64,000 nt of DNA from positions 3,844,001 to 3,908,000 of the forward strand of contig NZ_CP121666.1 in assembly GCF_029714325.1 (NCBI RefSeq), read 5' to 3'. Below the pieces are notes generated by a model, which saw nothing but the letters and a program-made list of their open reading frames with translations, was not told where the DNA came from and did not search any database. Shown here piece by piece: positions 39,427-48,792 of the stretch. The DNA is from Bradyrhizobium sp. CB1717 (lineage in GTDB: Bacteria; Pseudomonadota; Alphaproteobacteria; Rhizobiales; Xanthobacteraceae). Each line of letters opens with the position of its first letter. The stretch's first letter is position 1. Made by a program: the position numbers and the translations under genes.

Positions 39427-39810
39427 TCAGGGTGCCGGCGAGGCCAGCGGCTTGGTCTTGTCGACGACGTAAACTCCAAGCACTTTCATAGCCTTATCAC
39501 CATGGGCCTTGGCGTCATGCACGACGCCGGCCGGGATCTGGTAGGAATCACCGGCTTTCAGGGTTTTCTCCGGCTGCCCGTCGATCAGGAGACTGAGCTC
39601 GCCTTCCAGGACATAGCCCGTCTCAATTCCGGGATGCGTGTGGCGTCCGGCCGAACCGCCCGCCGGAACTTCGGCGATGGCGGTGATGGTGTTGTAACCG
39701 TCCGGAAACTCGACCTTCTGAAGCGGGGTGCGCTTGATGCCAGGCTGCTGGGCGACGGCCGCAACGGCAAGGCCGGTGAAGACGAGAGCGAGCAAAGTCT
39801 TTTTGAGCAT
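39427..39810 (-). CDS. Secreted cupin protein
   Basis: This 127-residue protein starts at ATG 39810. The signal peptide is MLKKTLLALVFTGLAVAAVA. A single cupin domain follows, with the metal-binding HTHPGIETGYVLEGE (cupin motif 1) and IPAGVVHDAKAHGDK (motif 2). Small periplasmic cupins of this type are widespread; substrate unknown. Confidence 0.88.
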   Translation of the reverse strand: MLKKTLLALVFTGLAVAAVAQQPGIKRTPLQKVEFPDGYNTITAIAEVPAGGSAGRHTHPGIETGYVLEGELSLLIDGQPEKTLKAGDSYQIPAGVVHDAKAHGDKAMKVLGVYVVDKTKPLASPAP

Positions 39811-39880
39811 GATTTTCCTCCCTTGAAACGGCCGACCCTAGCAGCGCCGCAGTTCCCGGCAAGGCTCGATAGCCCAAGGG

Positions 39881-40654
39881 CTAACGTCTGATCCCCTCGA
39901 ACGCGGCCATGATGCCGCGCTGGAACAGCGACCAGTCGAAACCGAGCGCGATGGCGCGGTAGCCGCGGTCGATCAGGGCGTTGGCCTGGTCGGCGGTGCG
40001 GGCCACGCCGCCGATCGGCACGCCGCTTTTGAGGATGCCCGCCTCGGCGCGCGCGACCAGCGCAAGCAATTCCGGATCGTCCATCTGGCCGCGCTTGTTG
40101 ATGGACGTCGCGAGATCGCCGGGACCGATCACGGCGACGTCGATGCCGGGTGTTGCCATGATCTCGTCGATGCGGTTGACGGCCTCGACATGCTCGATGG
40201 TGACCATGCAGATCATCTCGTCGTCGGCAGAGGCCATGTAATCAGGCATCGATTTGCCCCAGCGGAACGGCGCGTGGAAGGGACCCCAAAGCCGATCGCC
40301 GCGCGGCGGATAGCGCACGCTGCGCACCGCCTTCTCGGCATCGGCGCGATTGGTGATCATCGGGAAGTTGATGCCGAAGGCGCCGATGTCCATCGGCGCT
40401 TTCGCAAGCCACGGCTCGTTTGCAGCGATCCGCACCAGGGGCGTGCACGGCGTGCCCGTCGTCGCGGCAATCATCGCATGCGCTTCGGTGAGGCCGATCG
40501 GTCCGTGCTCGAGATCGACGATGATCCAGTCGAGCGAGCGCGCCATGATCTGCACCAGCTGCACGCTCGGGATGGTCGCGATCGCGCCGAAGGCGGGGCG
40601 CCCCTCGGTCCACAATTGGCGGAGGCGATTGAGCGGCGTTGCGGGGATCGACAT
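39881..40654 (-). CDS. HpcH/HpaI family class II aldolase
   Basis: This 257-residue protein starts at ATG 40654. Family signatures are FGAIATIPSVQLVQIMARSLDWIIVDLEHGPIGL with the catalytic His, ICMVTIEHVEAVNRIDEI with the metal-binding Glu, and DVAVIGPGDLATSI with the metal-binding Asp. These enzymes cleave 2-keto-3-deoxy acids to pyruvate and an aldehyde. No aromatic degradation genes are adjacent, so the substrate is open. Confidence 0.9.
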   Translation of the reverse strand: MSIPATPLNRLRQLWTEGRPAFGAIATIPSVQLVQIMARSLDWIIVDLEHGPIGLTEAHAMIAATTGTPCTPLVRIAANEPWLAKAPMDIGAFGINFPMITNRADAEKAVRSVRYPPRGDRLWGPFHAPFRWGKSMPDYMASADDEMICMVTIEHVEAVNRIDEIMATPGIDVAVIGPGDLATSINKRGQMDDPELLALVARAEAGILKSGVPIGGVARTADQANALIDRGYRAIALGFDWSLFQRGIMAAFEGIRR

Positions 40655-40715
40655 GTGATGACCTGCGCGGAGATGACGACGGCAGAGCCTAGCAGCGCGC
40701 TGCTGGGGCGCAAGG

Positions 40716-41504
40716 TCAGGCCACAGCGCGCCCGCCGAAGAACGGCGTCAGCGTGGCACTGAGACCATGCACGCGGTTCGATGTGAAGATCATCTCGGCG
40801 GACTGTGCGAGGCCGCCGATGCGCGCACCCAGCAGGTCCGAGACGCGGCGGGCGATCGCCGGCGCCGGGTCGATCCACTCGACCGGCCAGGGCGCGAGCT
40901 TCTTCAAGCGGTCGAGCAGCAACGGATAATGTGTGCAGGCCAGCACCACGGTATCCGTGCGCGCGTCCGCTTCCTCGCCGACGAAGCAGGGCGCGAGCTC
41001 GGCGCGGATGGCGTCGTCACTGACGGAAGCGCCACTCAGCTCGGCTTCGGCGAGCGAGGCGAGCTCGGGCGAGCCGACCAGCGTCACCTCGCAGCCTTGC
41101 GCGAAATCGCGGATCAGCGCCTTGGTGTATTCGCGCTTCACCGTGCCCTTGGTGCCGAGCACCGAGACGCGGCGGGTCTTCGACAGGGCGCAGGCCGGCT
41201 TGATCGCCGGCACCGTGCCGACGAAGGGCAGGGAATAAGCGGCGCGCAGGTGCGATAGGACCAGGGTGGAGGCCGTGTTGCAGGCGATGACGACGAGGTC
41301 GGGATCATGCGTGCCGATCAGCTCCCCCATCAGCGGCACGACGCGGGCGATGATCTCGTCCTCGCTGTGGTGGCCATAGGGGAAGAAGGCGTCGTCGGCG
41401 ACGTAAACGTAATGGGCGTCCGGGCGCGCGGCCACGACCTCACGGAGCACCGTGAGCCCGCCAAGGCCGGAATCGAATACCAGGATCGTCAGGGAATTGG
41501 TCAC
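40716..41504 (-). CDS. murI: Glutamate racemase
   Basis: This 262-residue protein starts at ATG 41504. It carries both catalytic cysteines, in VIACNTAST and LACTHYPLLLDRL, plus the opening VFDSGLGGLTVLREV and the YVADDAFFPYGHHSED loop. It makes D-glutamate for peptidoglycan. It stands alone on the minus strand, divergent from the cytochrome b561 gene. Confidence 0.95.
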   Translation of the reverse strand: MTNSLTILVFDSGLGGLTVLREVVAARPDAHYVYVADDAFFPYGHHSEDEIIARVVPLMGELIGTHDPDLVVIACNTASTLVLSHLRAAYSLPFVGTVPAIKPACALSKTRRVSVLGTKGTVKREYTKALIRDFAQGCEVTLVGSPELASLAEAELSGASVSDDAIRAELAPCFVGEEADARTDTVVLACTHYPLLLDRLKKLAPWPVEWIDPAPAIARRVSDLLGARIGGLAQSAEMIFTSNRVHGLSATLTPFFGGRAVA

Positions 41505-41677
41505 GTCGTTACCTTAAGGCGTCATGGTTACCATTCGGTTTTTGGGGCGGTTTTGCGGCGGACCCGCTTTGGGTCAGTTTGGAACGATTCAATTTCGCGA
41601 TGGCCGCCTGTTCCCGCTATCAGCAGCCGTGCTGCGCTGCGGGCAGGGGCATGTCCGCAAAATTCCGGGGAGCCGAC

Positions 41678-42229
41678 ATGATCAGAAACACGAATGCCGG
41701 GTGGGGCAGCATTTCCCGCTGGCTGCACTGGATCCTGGCGCTGACGATCATCGGCATGATCGGCTTCGGCTGGTGGATGAACCACATTCCGGCGCGCCCC
41801 GACCGCTTCTTCTACCGCTCGATCCACGCCGATATCGGTTATGCGATCCTGCTGCTCACGCTGCTGCGCCTGGTCTGGCGGGTCGCCAATCCGACGCCGG
41901 CTTTGCCGGCCGACAGCCAGCCCTGGCAGAAGCTCCTCGCCCGCGTCAGCCATGGCGCGCTGTATCTTGCCGTCATCGTCGTGATCCTGCTCGGCTGGGC
42001 GCATTCCGGCGCGCACACGCCGGATTATTCGGATTTCTTCGGCCTGTTTCACGTGCCGCAATTCACCTCTCCCGACCGCGAGGTCGCGCGCGCCTATGAG
42101 GATCGCCACATCCTCTTTGCCTATGTGCTGCTGGCCCTGATCGCGGTTCATGTCATCGCCGCCATCTGGCACCACTTCATCCGCCGCGACCGCGTGGTGG
42201 CGCGGATGGTCGCGGACGAGGCGGGGTAG
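41678..42229 (+). CDS. Cytochrome b561 family protein
   Basis: This 183-residue protein starts at ATG 41678, seven bases after GGGGAG. It has four membrane helices with heme-ligand histidines in ISRWLHWILALTIIG, SIHADIGYAILLLTLLRLVWR, HGALYLAVIVVILLGW and AYVLLALIAVHVIAAIWHHF. Bacterial b561 proteins oxidise quinol and some reduce superoxide (CybB). No partner was found. Confidence 0.92.
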   Translation: MIRNTNAGWGSISRWLHWILALTIIGMIGFGWWMNHIPARPDRFFYRSIHADIGYAILLLTLLRLVWRVANPTPALPADSQPWQKLLARVSHGALYLAVIVVILLGWAHSGAHTPDYSDFFGLFHVPQFTSPDREVARAYEDRHILFAYVLLALIAVHVIAAIWHHFIRRDRVVARMVADEAG

Positions 42230-42246
42230 GGGCGCTCTCTCCACCC

Positions 42247-42362
42247 CGTCATTGCGAGCCAACGGGTCCGCGCAACGCGCGGCCCGATGACAGGCTCCGC
42301 GAAGCAATCCAGAATCTTTCCGCAGAGGCAGTCTGGATTGCTTCGCTGCGCTCGCAATGACG
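42247..42362. repeat. Palindromic repeat (CGTCATTGCGAG family)
   Basis: CGTCATTGCGAG at 42247-42258 pairs with CTCGCAATGACG at 42351-42362. Inner arms GAAGCAATCCAGA and TCTGGATTGCTTC also pair. It lies ahead of the GST gene. Confidence 0.87.
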
Positions 42363-42430
42363 GAGTATGATGCAACGTCACGACCGACACACGCGACGCC
42401 TTCGCCCGCGTCGTCTGCCCAGGAGGCGCC

Positions 42431-43072
42431 ATGCTCACCGTCCACCATCTCGGCAAGTCGCAGTCCGAACGCATCGTCTGGCTGTGCGAAGAGCTCGAAA
42501 TCCCCTACGCGCTGAAGCACTACACCCGCGATCCCGTCACCATGCTGGCGCCGCCCGACTACAAGGCGCTGCATCCGATCGGGACCGCGCCCGTCATCAC
42601 CGACGGCGATCTCGTGCTCGCCGAATCCGGCGCCATCGTCGATTACCTCATGGCGAAATACGGCAATGGCCGCCTGGCACTCCGCCCGGACGATCCTGAT
42701 TTCGCGCAGTTCCTGTACTGGTTTCACTTCGCCAACGGCACGCTGCAGGCCGGCATGGGCCGGCTGATGATCCTGAACCGGCTCAAGCTCGCCGAGGACA
42801 ATCCGATGCTGGCCGCGACCAGGGGGCGCGTCGACCGCGCCTTCGATCTGGTCGATGCGCGCGTTCGTGATGCCGAATATCTGGCGGGCAAGACCTTCAC
42901 CACCGCCGACATCATGACGGGCTTCTCGCTCACCACGATGCGCTACTTCCAGCCTTACGATCTGTCGCGCTGCCCGAACGTGGTCAAATATCTCGGCCGC
43001 GTCAGTGCACGGGCGGCCTATCGACGCGCGATGGAGAAGGGCGATCCCGGCATGGCGCTGCTGTTGAGCTGA
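42431..43072 (+). CDS. Glutathione S-transferase
   Basis: This 213-residue protein starts at ATG 42431 behind AGGAGG. The thioredoxin-like N-domain reads VHHLGKSQSERIVWLCEELEIPY and ends with the glutathione-binding LAESGAIVDYLMAKYG. The helical C-domain spans residues about 88-210. The active Ser or Tyr is likely one of the serines in LGKSQSE. It may conjugate or isomerise electrophiles; substrate unknown. Confidence 0.92.
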   Translation: MLTVHHLGKSQSERIVWLCEELEIPYALKHYTRDPVTMLAPPDYKALHPIGTAPVITDGDLVLAESGAIVDYLMAKYGNGRLALRPDDPDFAQFLYWFHFANGTLQAGMGRLMILNRLKLAEDNPMLAATRGRVDRAFDLVDARVRDAEYLAGKTFTTADIMTGFSLTTMRYFQPYDLSRCPNVVKYLGRVSARAAYRRAMEKGDPGMALLLS

Positions 43073-43079
43073 GCGGGGA

Positions 43080-43886
43080 TCAGGCGATCCTGTTGGTGGT
43101 CGTCGTCCGCGCCGCGTTGAGCTGCTTCTGCAGCCGATCGATGTTTTGCAGGAGGCGCTGGCTGGTCAGCACCAGGAAGTAATAGCCGAACTGCGGGTCC
43201 TGGAAGTAGATCTCGAGCAGCCGGTCATAGGTGATCGTCAGGACCTGTCCGTCCTCGATGCACTCGATCGTTCCGGTGCGGCGGTTGTCCGGCGTCAGGA
43301 AGCCGAGCTCGCCCATCAGCGCTCCCGGCAGAATCTCGACGTTGATCTCCTTAACCAGGAATTTGCCGGTGACCGTGAGCAGCATCTCCTTGGCCGGGTC
43401 GCCCAGCTTGAACAGCGTGTCGCCGCGGCGATATTTGCGCTCGGTCATGAACGGCTTGAGCCATTCGATCGACATGTCGCCCTCGGCGGCATGGCGCGCC
43501 TTCTTGACCAGCTTGAGCATCTGCCGCAGGCGAAGAGCGTTGATCGGAAGCAGCAGCAGATAGAGCAGGAACGTCGAGACATTGGCCGAGAGCGCGCCGA
43601 ACACGGCGAAGAGCGCGCAGCCGATCATGTTCGCGACGCGCAGGGGCACCATGGTCCGCATCAGGAGCGTGGCGACGAAGAAGCCGGCGCCGACCGCGGC
43701 GAACAGGTTCGCCAGCGTGATGTTCTGGACGAAGATCTCCAGCAGCCGGTTGAAGATCGCGTCGTAGGTGACGTTGTTCGGATCGAGGCCCATCTGGACC
43801 AGGATTTTCGCGATCCTGAGATTGTCCGTGGCCGCATCGAGGATGCGGTCGAGGATCGAGGAAATGTCTGCACTGCCGGACGGCAT
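43080..43886 (-). CDS. Membrane protein with cyclic-nucleotide-binding domain
   Basis: This protein has 268 residues from ATG 43886. Three hydrophobic helices at about residues 50-130 (ITLANLFAAVGAGFFVATLLM, VANMIGCALFAVFGALSANV, FLLYLLLLPINALRL) precede a cNMP-binding fold (YRRGDTLFKLGDPAKEMLLTVTGKFLV, then LPGALMGELGFLTPDNRRTGTIECIEDGQVLTI). The layout is like Popeye-domain proteins. GALMGELGFL and RRTGTI correspond to the phosphate-binding cassette, with Glu and Arg present, so ligand binding is plausible. It is not an ion channel, as no pore helix is seen. Confidence 0.83.
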   Translation of the reverse strand: MPSGSADISSILDRILDAATDNLRIAKILVQMGLDPNNVTYDAIFNRLLEIFVQNITLANLFAAVGAGFFVATLLMRTMVPLRVANMIGCALFAVFGALSANVSTFLLYLLLLPINALRLRQMLKLVKKARHAAEGDMSIEWLKPFMTERKYRRGDTLFKLGDPAKEMLLTVTGKFLVKEINVEILPGALMGELGFLTPDNRRTGTIECIEDGQVLTITYDRLLEIYFQDPQFGYYFLVLTSQRLLQNIDRLQKQLNAARTTTTNRIA

Positions 43887-44149
43887 GGTACTAACCCCGC
43901 GTAAGGCCTTCAGTCCTGCTCGGTATTTGCGGCACCTATAGCCGAAATCGAATGACGTCCGCTTGAAATGAAGCCTTCGGCCGCCATGCCGCAAGAGGCA
44001 AATTTTAGCCTGATCGGGCGTTTCGGCAATTGCCCGTTGGTTGTGCGTATGACCCGTGAAGCGCCCGTGATTCGGGGGCGCGGGGTGCAGCTTTGGCGTC
44101 GTGGACGGTTTCGGGCGGCCCTGATAAGGGGAACGGGGCGGTCACCGCC

Positions 44150-45232
44150 TCAGGGCTTGGCGGCGGGCTGGATCACCTGCTGTTCGACCAGGGCAAGGTG
44201 ACCGGGCAGCGACCCGGCGCGCAGCAACATGGCGACGCTGCTTGCTTCCTCCAGGGTGAAATTGCCTGAAATCTGGCCGGAGCCCCCGGTGATGGGCTCG
44301 CGGATCACCGGGGCGGAAATCACCTTGTCGTCGAGCACGATGGCGAAGGGCTTTCCAATGTTCTCTTCGGTGATGTGGGCGAAGCGCCGCGCGCCGCGTC
44401 CATTGAAGCGGAACGAGGCGATCGGTTCGTTCGTGCCGCTCGCCAATCCCGGACCGGCATAGCTGATGTCGTCCCCCTCGATCGCGCTGTCCTTTGCAAC
44501 GAGATAGGCGCGTTTCTCCTTGAAGCCGAACAGGACTTCGGAGCCCGCTGGAGGCGTGCCGAGCTCGGCGTGCTCCGCCGGCATCGAGAGATCGACCATG
44601 CGGAAGCTGACCTTGACCTTCGTGGCGAAGATCGCGGTAACGCGCTCGGGCTCCATCATCCCCGGGACGAAGATGCGGATGCGGTCCGTGCCATCAGGCT
44701 GGGCGCTGGCGAGCTTGATGCCGGCATCCTTGAGGCGCTGCTCGATCATCGCGATGGAATCTTCGACGAGGTCGCGCAGCCCTGCGGCGGATGCGGTGTC
44801 AGTCGGCTTGAGCTTGACCTGCCCGTCGCCGCCGTCGATCACGGAGAGGGCACGCGCGGGCAACCCCTCCGCGGCCGCCGCGAGCTTGCGCTTCAGCTCT
44901 TCGCGGCCCTTGGCGTCCGCGACCTTCACCTCGACCCCACCGTCGCGGATCGCAAGACCCGAGAAAGCGATCTTGCCCTCGCGCAGGGTCTTGTAGACGT
45001 CATCGCGGAGGTCCGTGGCGGCACTCTCGCGCAAGCCATCGGCGTCCACTCTGTAAACGATGCGCGACCCGCCCAGCTTCTCCATCTTGTCGCCGATGAA
45101 GGCCGCGATCTTGGCGCGCATCTTCTCGAGCTGGCTATCCGCGGCGAGCGCGGCGCGGGGCAGGGGGACCGCCGATGCCATCGCAAACGCGACGATCACC
45201 GGTGCAATGCGATTCCGCAGGGGCGTGGTCAT
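44150..45232 (-). CDS. Secreted SecD P1-like protein without membrane domain
   Basis: This 360-residue protein starts at ATG 45232, six bases after AAGGTG. The signal peptide ends near RAALAAD (about residue 31). The mature part resembles the periplasmic P1 region of SecD: IEQRLKDAGIKLASAQPDGTDRIRIFVPGM, VSFRMVDLSMPAEHAELG, FRFNGRGARRFAHITEENIGKPFAIVLDDKVISAPVIREPITGGSGQISGNFTLEEA. True SecD continues into six membrane helices; this protein stops at AKP after LRAGSLPGHLALVEQQVI. It is therefore a free periplasmic P1-type domain of unknown role. The 263 bases upstream of the cNMP gene (43887-44149) show nothing recognisable. Confidence 0.85.
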   Translation of the reverse strand: MTTPLRNRIAPVIVAFAMASAVPLPRAALAADSQLEKMRAKIAAFIGDKMEKLGGSRIVYRVDADGLRESAATDLRDDVYKTLREGKIAFSGLAIRDGGVEVKVADAKGREELKRKLAAAAEGLPARALSVIDGGDGQVKLKPTDTASAAGLRDLVEDSIAMIEQRLKDAGIKLASAQPDGTDRIRIFVPGMMEPERVTAIFATKVKVSFRMVDLSMPAEHAELGTPPAGSEVLFGFKEKRAYLVAKDSAIEGDDISYAGPGLASGTNEPIASFRFNGRGARRFAHITEENIGKPFAIVLDDKVISAPVIREPITGGSGQISGNFTLEEASSVAMLLRAGSLPGHLALVEQQVIQPAAKP

Positions 45233-45475
45233 GATCACCTTAAGTCTTGCGGCAGGACGCTGGCAGGCGAATCTGATGCCAGTCCTTGGTCCCCCGATCG
45301 GGTGCGGAGGTTCAAATTCCGTTCGATCCGGCGGTGTCGTCGCAGCCGCCAGGCCATGGACGAGCGCCAAATCATCCCTCATTGTGGTCCCGCTCGGCCG
45401 GCCATCGGCCGGGTCTCGCCAAACCAAAATGTCAAAAGACAGGGGGCGAGGAAATCCGAGGGAGGACGAAATTCC

Positions 45476-47383
45476 ATGGCGGGCATCCATGCGCTCGATC
45501 GGCTGATCGGCAACGACTATCCGGACTTTTTGACCGACGATGAGGTCCGGGCCTTCGAGCAGGTCCCTTACGCGGACCGCGTCGCGGCCGAGAGCACGTA
45601 TGACGCCATCAAGCTTGGTGCGGCGCGCAATCCCGACGGCGCGGCGATCCAGTTCCTGCAGAATGCCGATCCGTCCGACACGCCGGTCGTGGTCACCTAC
45701 CGCGACTTCATTGCGCGCGTCACGCAAGCCGCCAACATGTTTCACGCGCTCGGCGCGGAGAAGGGCGATGTCATCAGCTTCATGCTGCCGCTGGTGCCCG
45801 ATGCCTTCGTGACGCTGTTCGGTGCGGAAGCGGCCGGCATCGCCAATCCCGTCAATCCGCTGCTGGAGCCGCACCAGATCGCGGAGATCCTGGAGGCTGC
45901 GGATACGAAGATCCTGGTGGCGCTCGGGCCGATGCCGGGCACCGACATCTGGCAGAAGGTCGAGCAGATCCGCCCGCAGCTAAAGCATCTCAAGGCGATC
46001 GTGCAGGTGTTCGGTGGCGGCGATCCGGACAAGGGCATCTTTGCGTTCAACGACCTGATCAAGCAGCAGCCGGCGGACCGGCTTATCAGCGGGCGCAAGA
46101 TTTCGGGTGCCGACATTGCCGCCTATTTCCACACCGGCGGCACCACCGGTACGCCAAAGCTGGTGCGCCATACCCACGCCAACCAGGTCTACCAGGCCTG
46201 GGCGCTCAGCCTGCTGCTCAAATCGAAGCCCGGCTCCAATTTGCTGTTCGGCATGCCGCTGTTTCATGTCGGGGGATCGCTGACGCAGGTGCTGCTGATG
46301 CTGTCGAGCGGCGGCTCGCTGGTCGTGCTGTCGCCGAGCGGCTGGCGCAATCCGAATTCGGTGAAGAACATCTGGGGATTGGTCGAGCGCTATAAGCCCG
46401 AGGCGCTGTCGAGCGTGCCGACGGTGCTGGCTGCGACGCTTGCGGTGCCGCCAGGCAATGCGGACATCTCCAGCCTGAAATATGCCGCCGGCGGCGGATC
46501 GGCGATCCCCGTCGCGGTGGGCTCGGCGATCCAGGACAAGCTGAAGCTGCCGGTGGTCGAGGTCTACGGCATGACCGAGACCTCGAGCGTGCACACGCTC
46601 GCCTATCCGGGGCGGCCGATCCGGCTCGGCTCAGTCGGCCTTCCCATGCCTTATGCGCGCGTGCGGATCGTGCAGCTCGATGCCGACGGCCGGCTGATCC
46701 GCGATTGCGCACCGGACGAGATCGGCGTCGTCATCATGGCGGGACCCGGCGTGTTCGGCGGTTATCTCAACGACGAGCACAACAAGGGCGCCTTCGTCGA
46801 CGAGGTCTGGGTCAATTCCGGCGACCTCGGGCGCCTCGATGCCGACGGCTATCTCTGGATCACCGGCCGCGCCAAGGACCTCGTGATCCGCGGCGGCCAC
46901 AACATCGATCCGGCGCCGATCGAGGAGATCATGTTCCGCCATCCCGCCGTGGGCTTCGCCGCGGTGGTCGGCCAGCCCGACGCTTACGCAGGTGAACTGC
47001 CCGTGGGCTACGTGCAGCTGAAGCCGGGCGCCAGCGTTGAGCCGGGCGAATTGGAGACGTGGGTGCGGGAGCGCACGCCCGAGCGCGCCGCCGTTCCGGT
47101 ACAGGTCATCCCGATCGATCCGATGCCGGTGACCGGCGTCGGCAAGGTGTTCAAGCCGCAGCTGCGCTGGGACGCCGCGCAGCGCGTGTTCACCAAGGTG
47201 CTGGCGCCGCTGACCGCGCGTGGCATCGACTGCAAAGTGAAGGTCGGTGCGCATGGCAGCCACGGCTCGATCGCCACCGTGACCCTTGCAGGCGTGCCGG
47301 CGGACCAGCGCGAAATCGTCGCCGGCGAAGTACATACGCTGCTCGCACCGTTCGTGATGCGGCACGAGGTGGTGCAGGTCTAG
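45476..47383 (+). CDS. AMP-binding acyl-CoA synthetase
   Basis: This protein has 635 residues from ATG 45476, with GGGAGG upstream. It carries the ANL family motifs: YFHTGGTTGTPKLVRHTH (P-loop), VEVYGMTETSS, NSGDLGRLDADGYLWITGRAKDLVIRGG and the catalytic lysine in GVGKVFKPQLRW. It activates a carboxylate with ATP and loads it on CoA. It is about 80 residues longer than typical, with an N-terminal segment before the domain and a C-terminal extension (VGAHGSHGSIATVTLAG). It precedes an LVIVD-type protein gene on the same strand. Confidence 0.92.
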   Translation: MAGIHALDRLIGNDYPDFLTDDEVRAFEQVPYADRVAAESTYDAIKLGAARNPDGAAIQFLQNADPSDTPVVVTYRDFIARVTQAANMFHALGAEKGDVISFMLPLVPDAFVTLFGAEAAGIANPVNPLLEPHQIAEILEAADTKILVALGPMPGTDIWQKVEQIRPQLKHLKAIVQVFGGGDPDKGIFAFNDLIKQQPADRLISGRKISGADIAAYFHTGGTTGTPKLVRHTHANQVYQAWALSLLLKSKPGSNLLFGMPLFHVGGSLTQVLLMLSSGGSLVVLSPSGWRNPNSVKNIWGLVERYKPEALSSVPTVLAATLAVPPGNADISSLKYAAGGGSAIPVAVGSAIQDKLKLPVVEVYGMTETSSVHTLAYPGRPIRLGSVGLPMPYARVRIVQLDADGRLIRDCAPDEIGVVIMAGPGVFGGYLNDEHNKGAFVDEVWVNSGDLGRLDADGYLWITGRAKDLVIRGGHNIDPAPIEEIMFRHPAVGFAAVVGQPDAYAGELPVGYVQLKPGASVEPGELETWVRERTPERAAVPVQVIPIDPMPVTGVGKVFKPQLRWDAAQRVFTKVLAPLTARGIDCKVKVGAHGSHGSIATVTLAGVPADQREIVAGEVHTLLAPFVMRHEVVQV

Positions 47384-47460
47384 CTGAGGGCTCGCGACGC
47401 GAGGCTTGCATGCCTCGCGTCATGCGAGCATCATCCCTTCAAAAAAATGGGGGGAAACCG

Positions 47461-48786
47461 ATGCCTCAAGTCTCTCGTCGCCGCCACCTTCAGCATTTGT
47501 CGGGTGTGTTCGGAGCCGCCGCGCTGTCGGGGTGGCCGAAATCCGCGTCGGCTTCAGAGCCTGACATTCCGCCGGAGGGCATCGGCAAGGGCATCCAGCA
47601 CGTCTCCTACAGCGACATCGGCGGCCGGCCCGACAGCGTGCAGGTGATGTTCAACCGGCAGCACGTCTATGTCGGGCACATGTTCAGCGACGGCGTGACG
47701 ATCCTGGACGCCTCCGATCCGCGTGCGCTGAAGCCGGTCAATTTCTTCACCGCGGGGCAATACACCCGCACCCATCATTTGCAGGCGGCGGAGGACCTGC
47801 TGCTGGTCGCCAACGGCGCCAACATTGTCGCGATGCAGTCCTACGACAACATGCGCGGCTATTTCGAGAACACGCTGGTCGACAGCATCACCAAGGCCAA
47901 GAAATTCCGTTCCGGCCTGTCGATCCACGACATCTCGAAACCAGGCGAGATGCGCGAGATCGCGTTCCTCGAGATGCCCGGCTTCGGCATCAACCGGCTG
48001 TGGTGGCCCGGCGGCCGCTATGCCTATGTGTCGGCGCATTTCGAAGGCTTCACCGACCACATCCTGTGCGTGGTCGATCTCAAGACCATCACGAAGCCGG
48101 AGATCGTCGCGAAATGGTGGCTGCCCGGCATGAACCGCGCGGCCGGCGAGCCGCCGACGCCCAAGGGCAAGCGCTTCGCGCTTCATCACATGATCACGGC
48201 GGGCGATCGCGGCTATGCGGCCTGGCGCGATGGCGGCTTCACCATCCACGACATCAGCGATCCCGCCAATCCAAAGCTGCTGTCCCACATCAACTGGTCG
48301 CCGCCCTTCGCCGGCGGGACGCATACACCGCTGCCGCTGCCCAAGCGACAGCTTGCGATCGTCGCGGACGAAGCCAACGCGGAGAAATGCGCCAAGGGCC
48401 TGTTCCACACCTTCGTGCTCGACGTGCGCGCGCCGGAGAATCCGGTGCCGATCGCAACGCTGCCGACCCCGCGCGAGCGTGATTTCTGCACGAACGGCAC
48501 CTTTGGTCCGCATAATCTCCACGAGAACCGCCCGGGCTCGTTCCAGAGCGAGGAGACGATCTTCGCGACCTACAACAATGCCGGCGTCAGAGTGTTCGAC
48601 GTCAAGGATGCTTTCGCACCGAAGGAGATCGCCTACTGGGTGCCGCCGACGCCGAAGAAGCTCATCGACCCCCGCCCGAATGTCGCCCTCGCGGCCAAGA
48701 CCTGTGACGCCTACGTCCGGCCCGACGGGCTGATGTTCGTCTCCGACTGGAACGCCGGCATGCACGTGCTGCAATATCAGGGGTGA
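47461..48786 (+). CDS. Exported LVIVD-repeat beta-propeller-like protein
   Basis: This 441-residue protein starts at ATG 47461 behind GGGGGGA. A signal of Tat-like type (SRRRHLQHLSGVFGAAALSG) ends near SASAS. The mature part has LVIVD-like repeats: FSDGVTILDASDPRALKPV, LSIHDISKPGEMREIAF, FTIHDISDPANPKLLSH, VRVFDVKDAFAPKEIAY, often flanked by conserved His (THHLQAAED, ALHHMITAGDRG, GPHNLHENRPG). These may bind a metal. It follows the CoA synthetase gene by 77 bases and may be co-transcribed. Function unknown. Confidence 0.85.
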   Translation: MPQVSRRRHLQHLSGVFGAAALSGWPKSASASEPDIPPEGIGKGIQHVSYSDIGGRPDSVQVMFNRQHVYVGHMFSDGVTILDASDPRALKPVNFFTAGQYTRTHHLQAAEDLLLVANGANIVAMQSYDNMRGYFENTLVDSITKAKKFRSGLSIHDISKPGEMREIAFLEMPGFGINRLWWPGGRYAYVSAHFEGFTDHILCVVDLKTITKPEIVAKWWLPGMNRAAGEPPTPKGKRFALHHMITAGDRGYAAWRDGGFTIHDISDPANPKLLSHINWSPPFAGGTHTPLPLPKRQLAIVADEANAEKCAKGLFHTFVLDVRAPENPVPIATLPTPRERDFCTNGTFGPHNLHENRPGSFQSEETIFATYNNAGVRVFDVKDAFAPKEIAYWVPPTPKKLIDPRPNVALAAKTCDAYVRPDGLMFVSDWNAGMHVLQYQG

Positions 48787-48792
48787 GCAACG

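Noticed and set aside
44375..45475. N-terminal extension of the CoA synthetase to over 1000 residues
   Set aside because: The added part runs antisense through the SecD-like gene and has no domain. The ATG at 45476 has a ribosome site and begins a normal family N-terminus.
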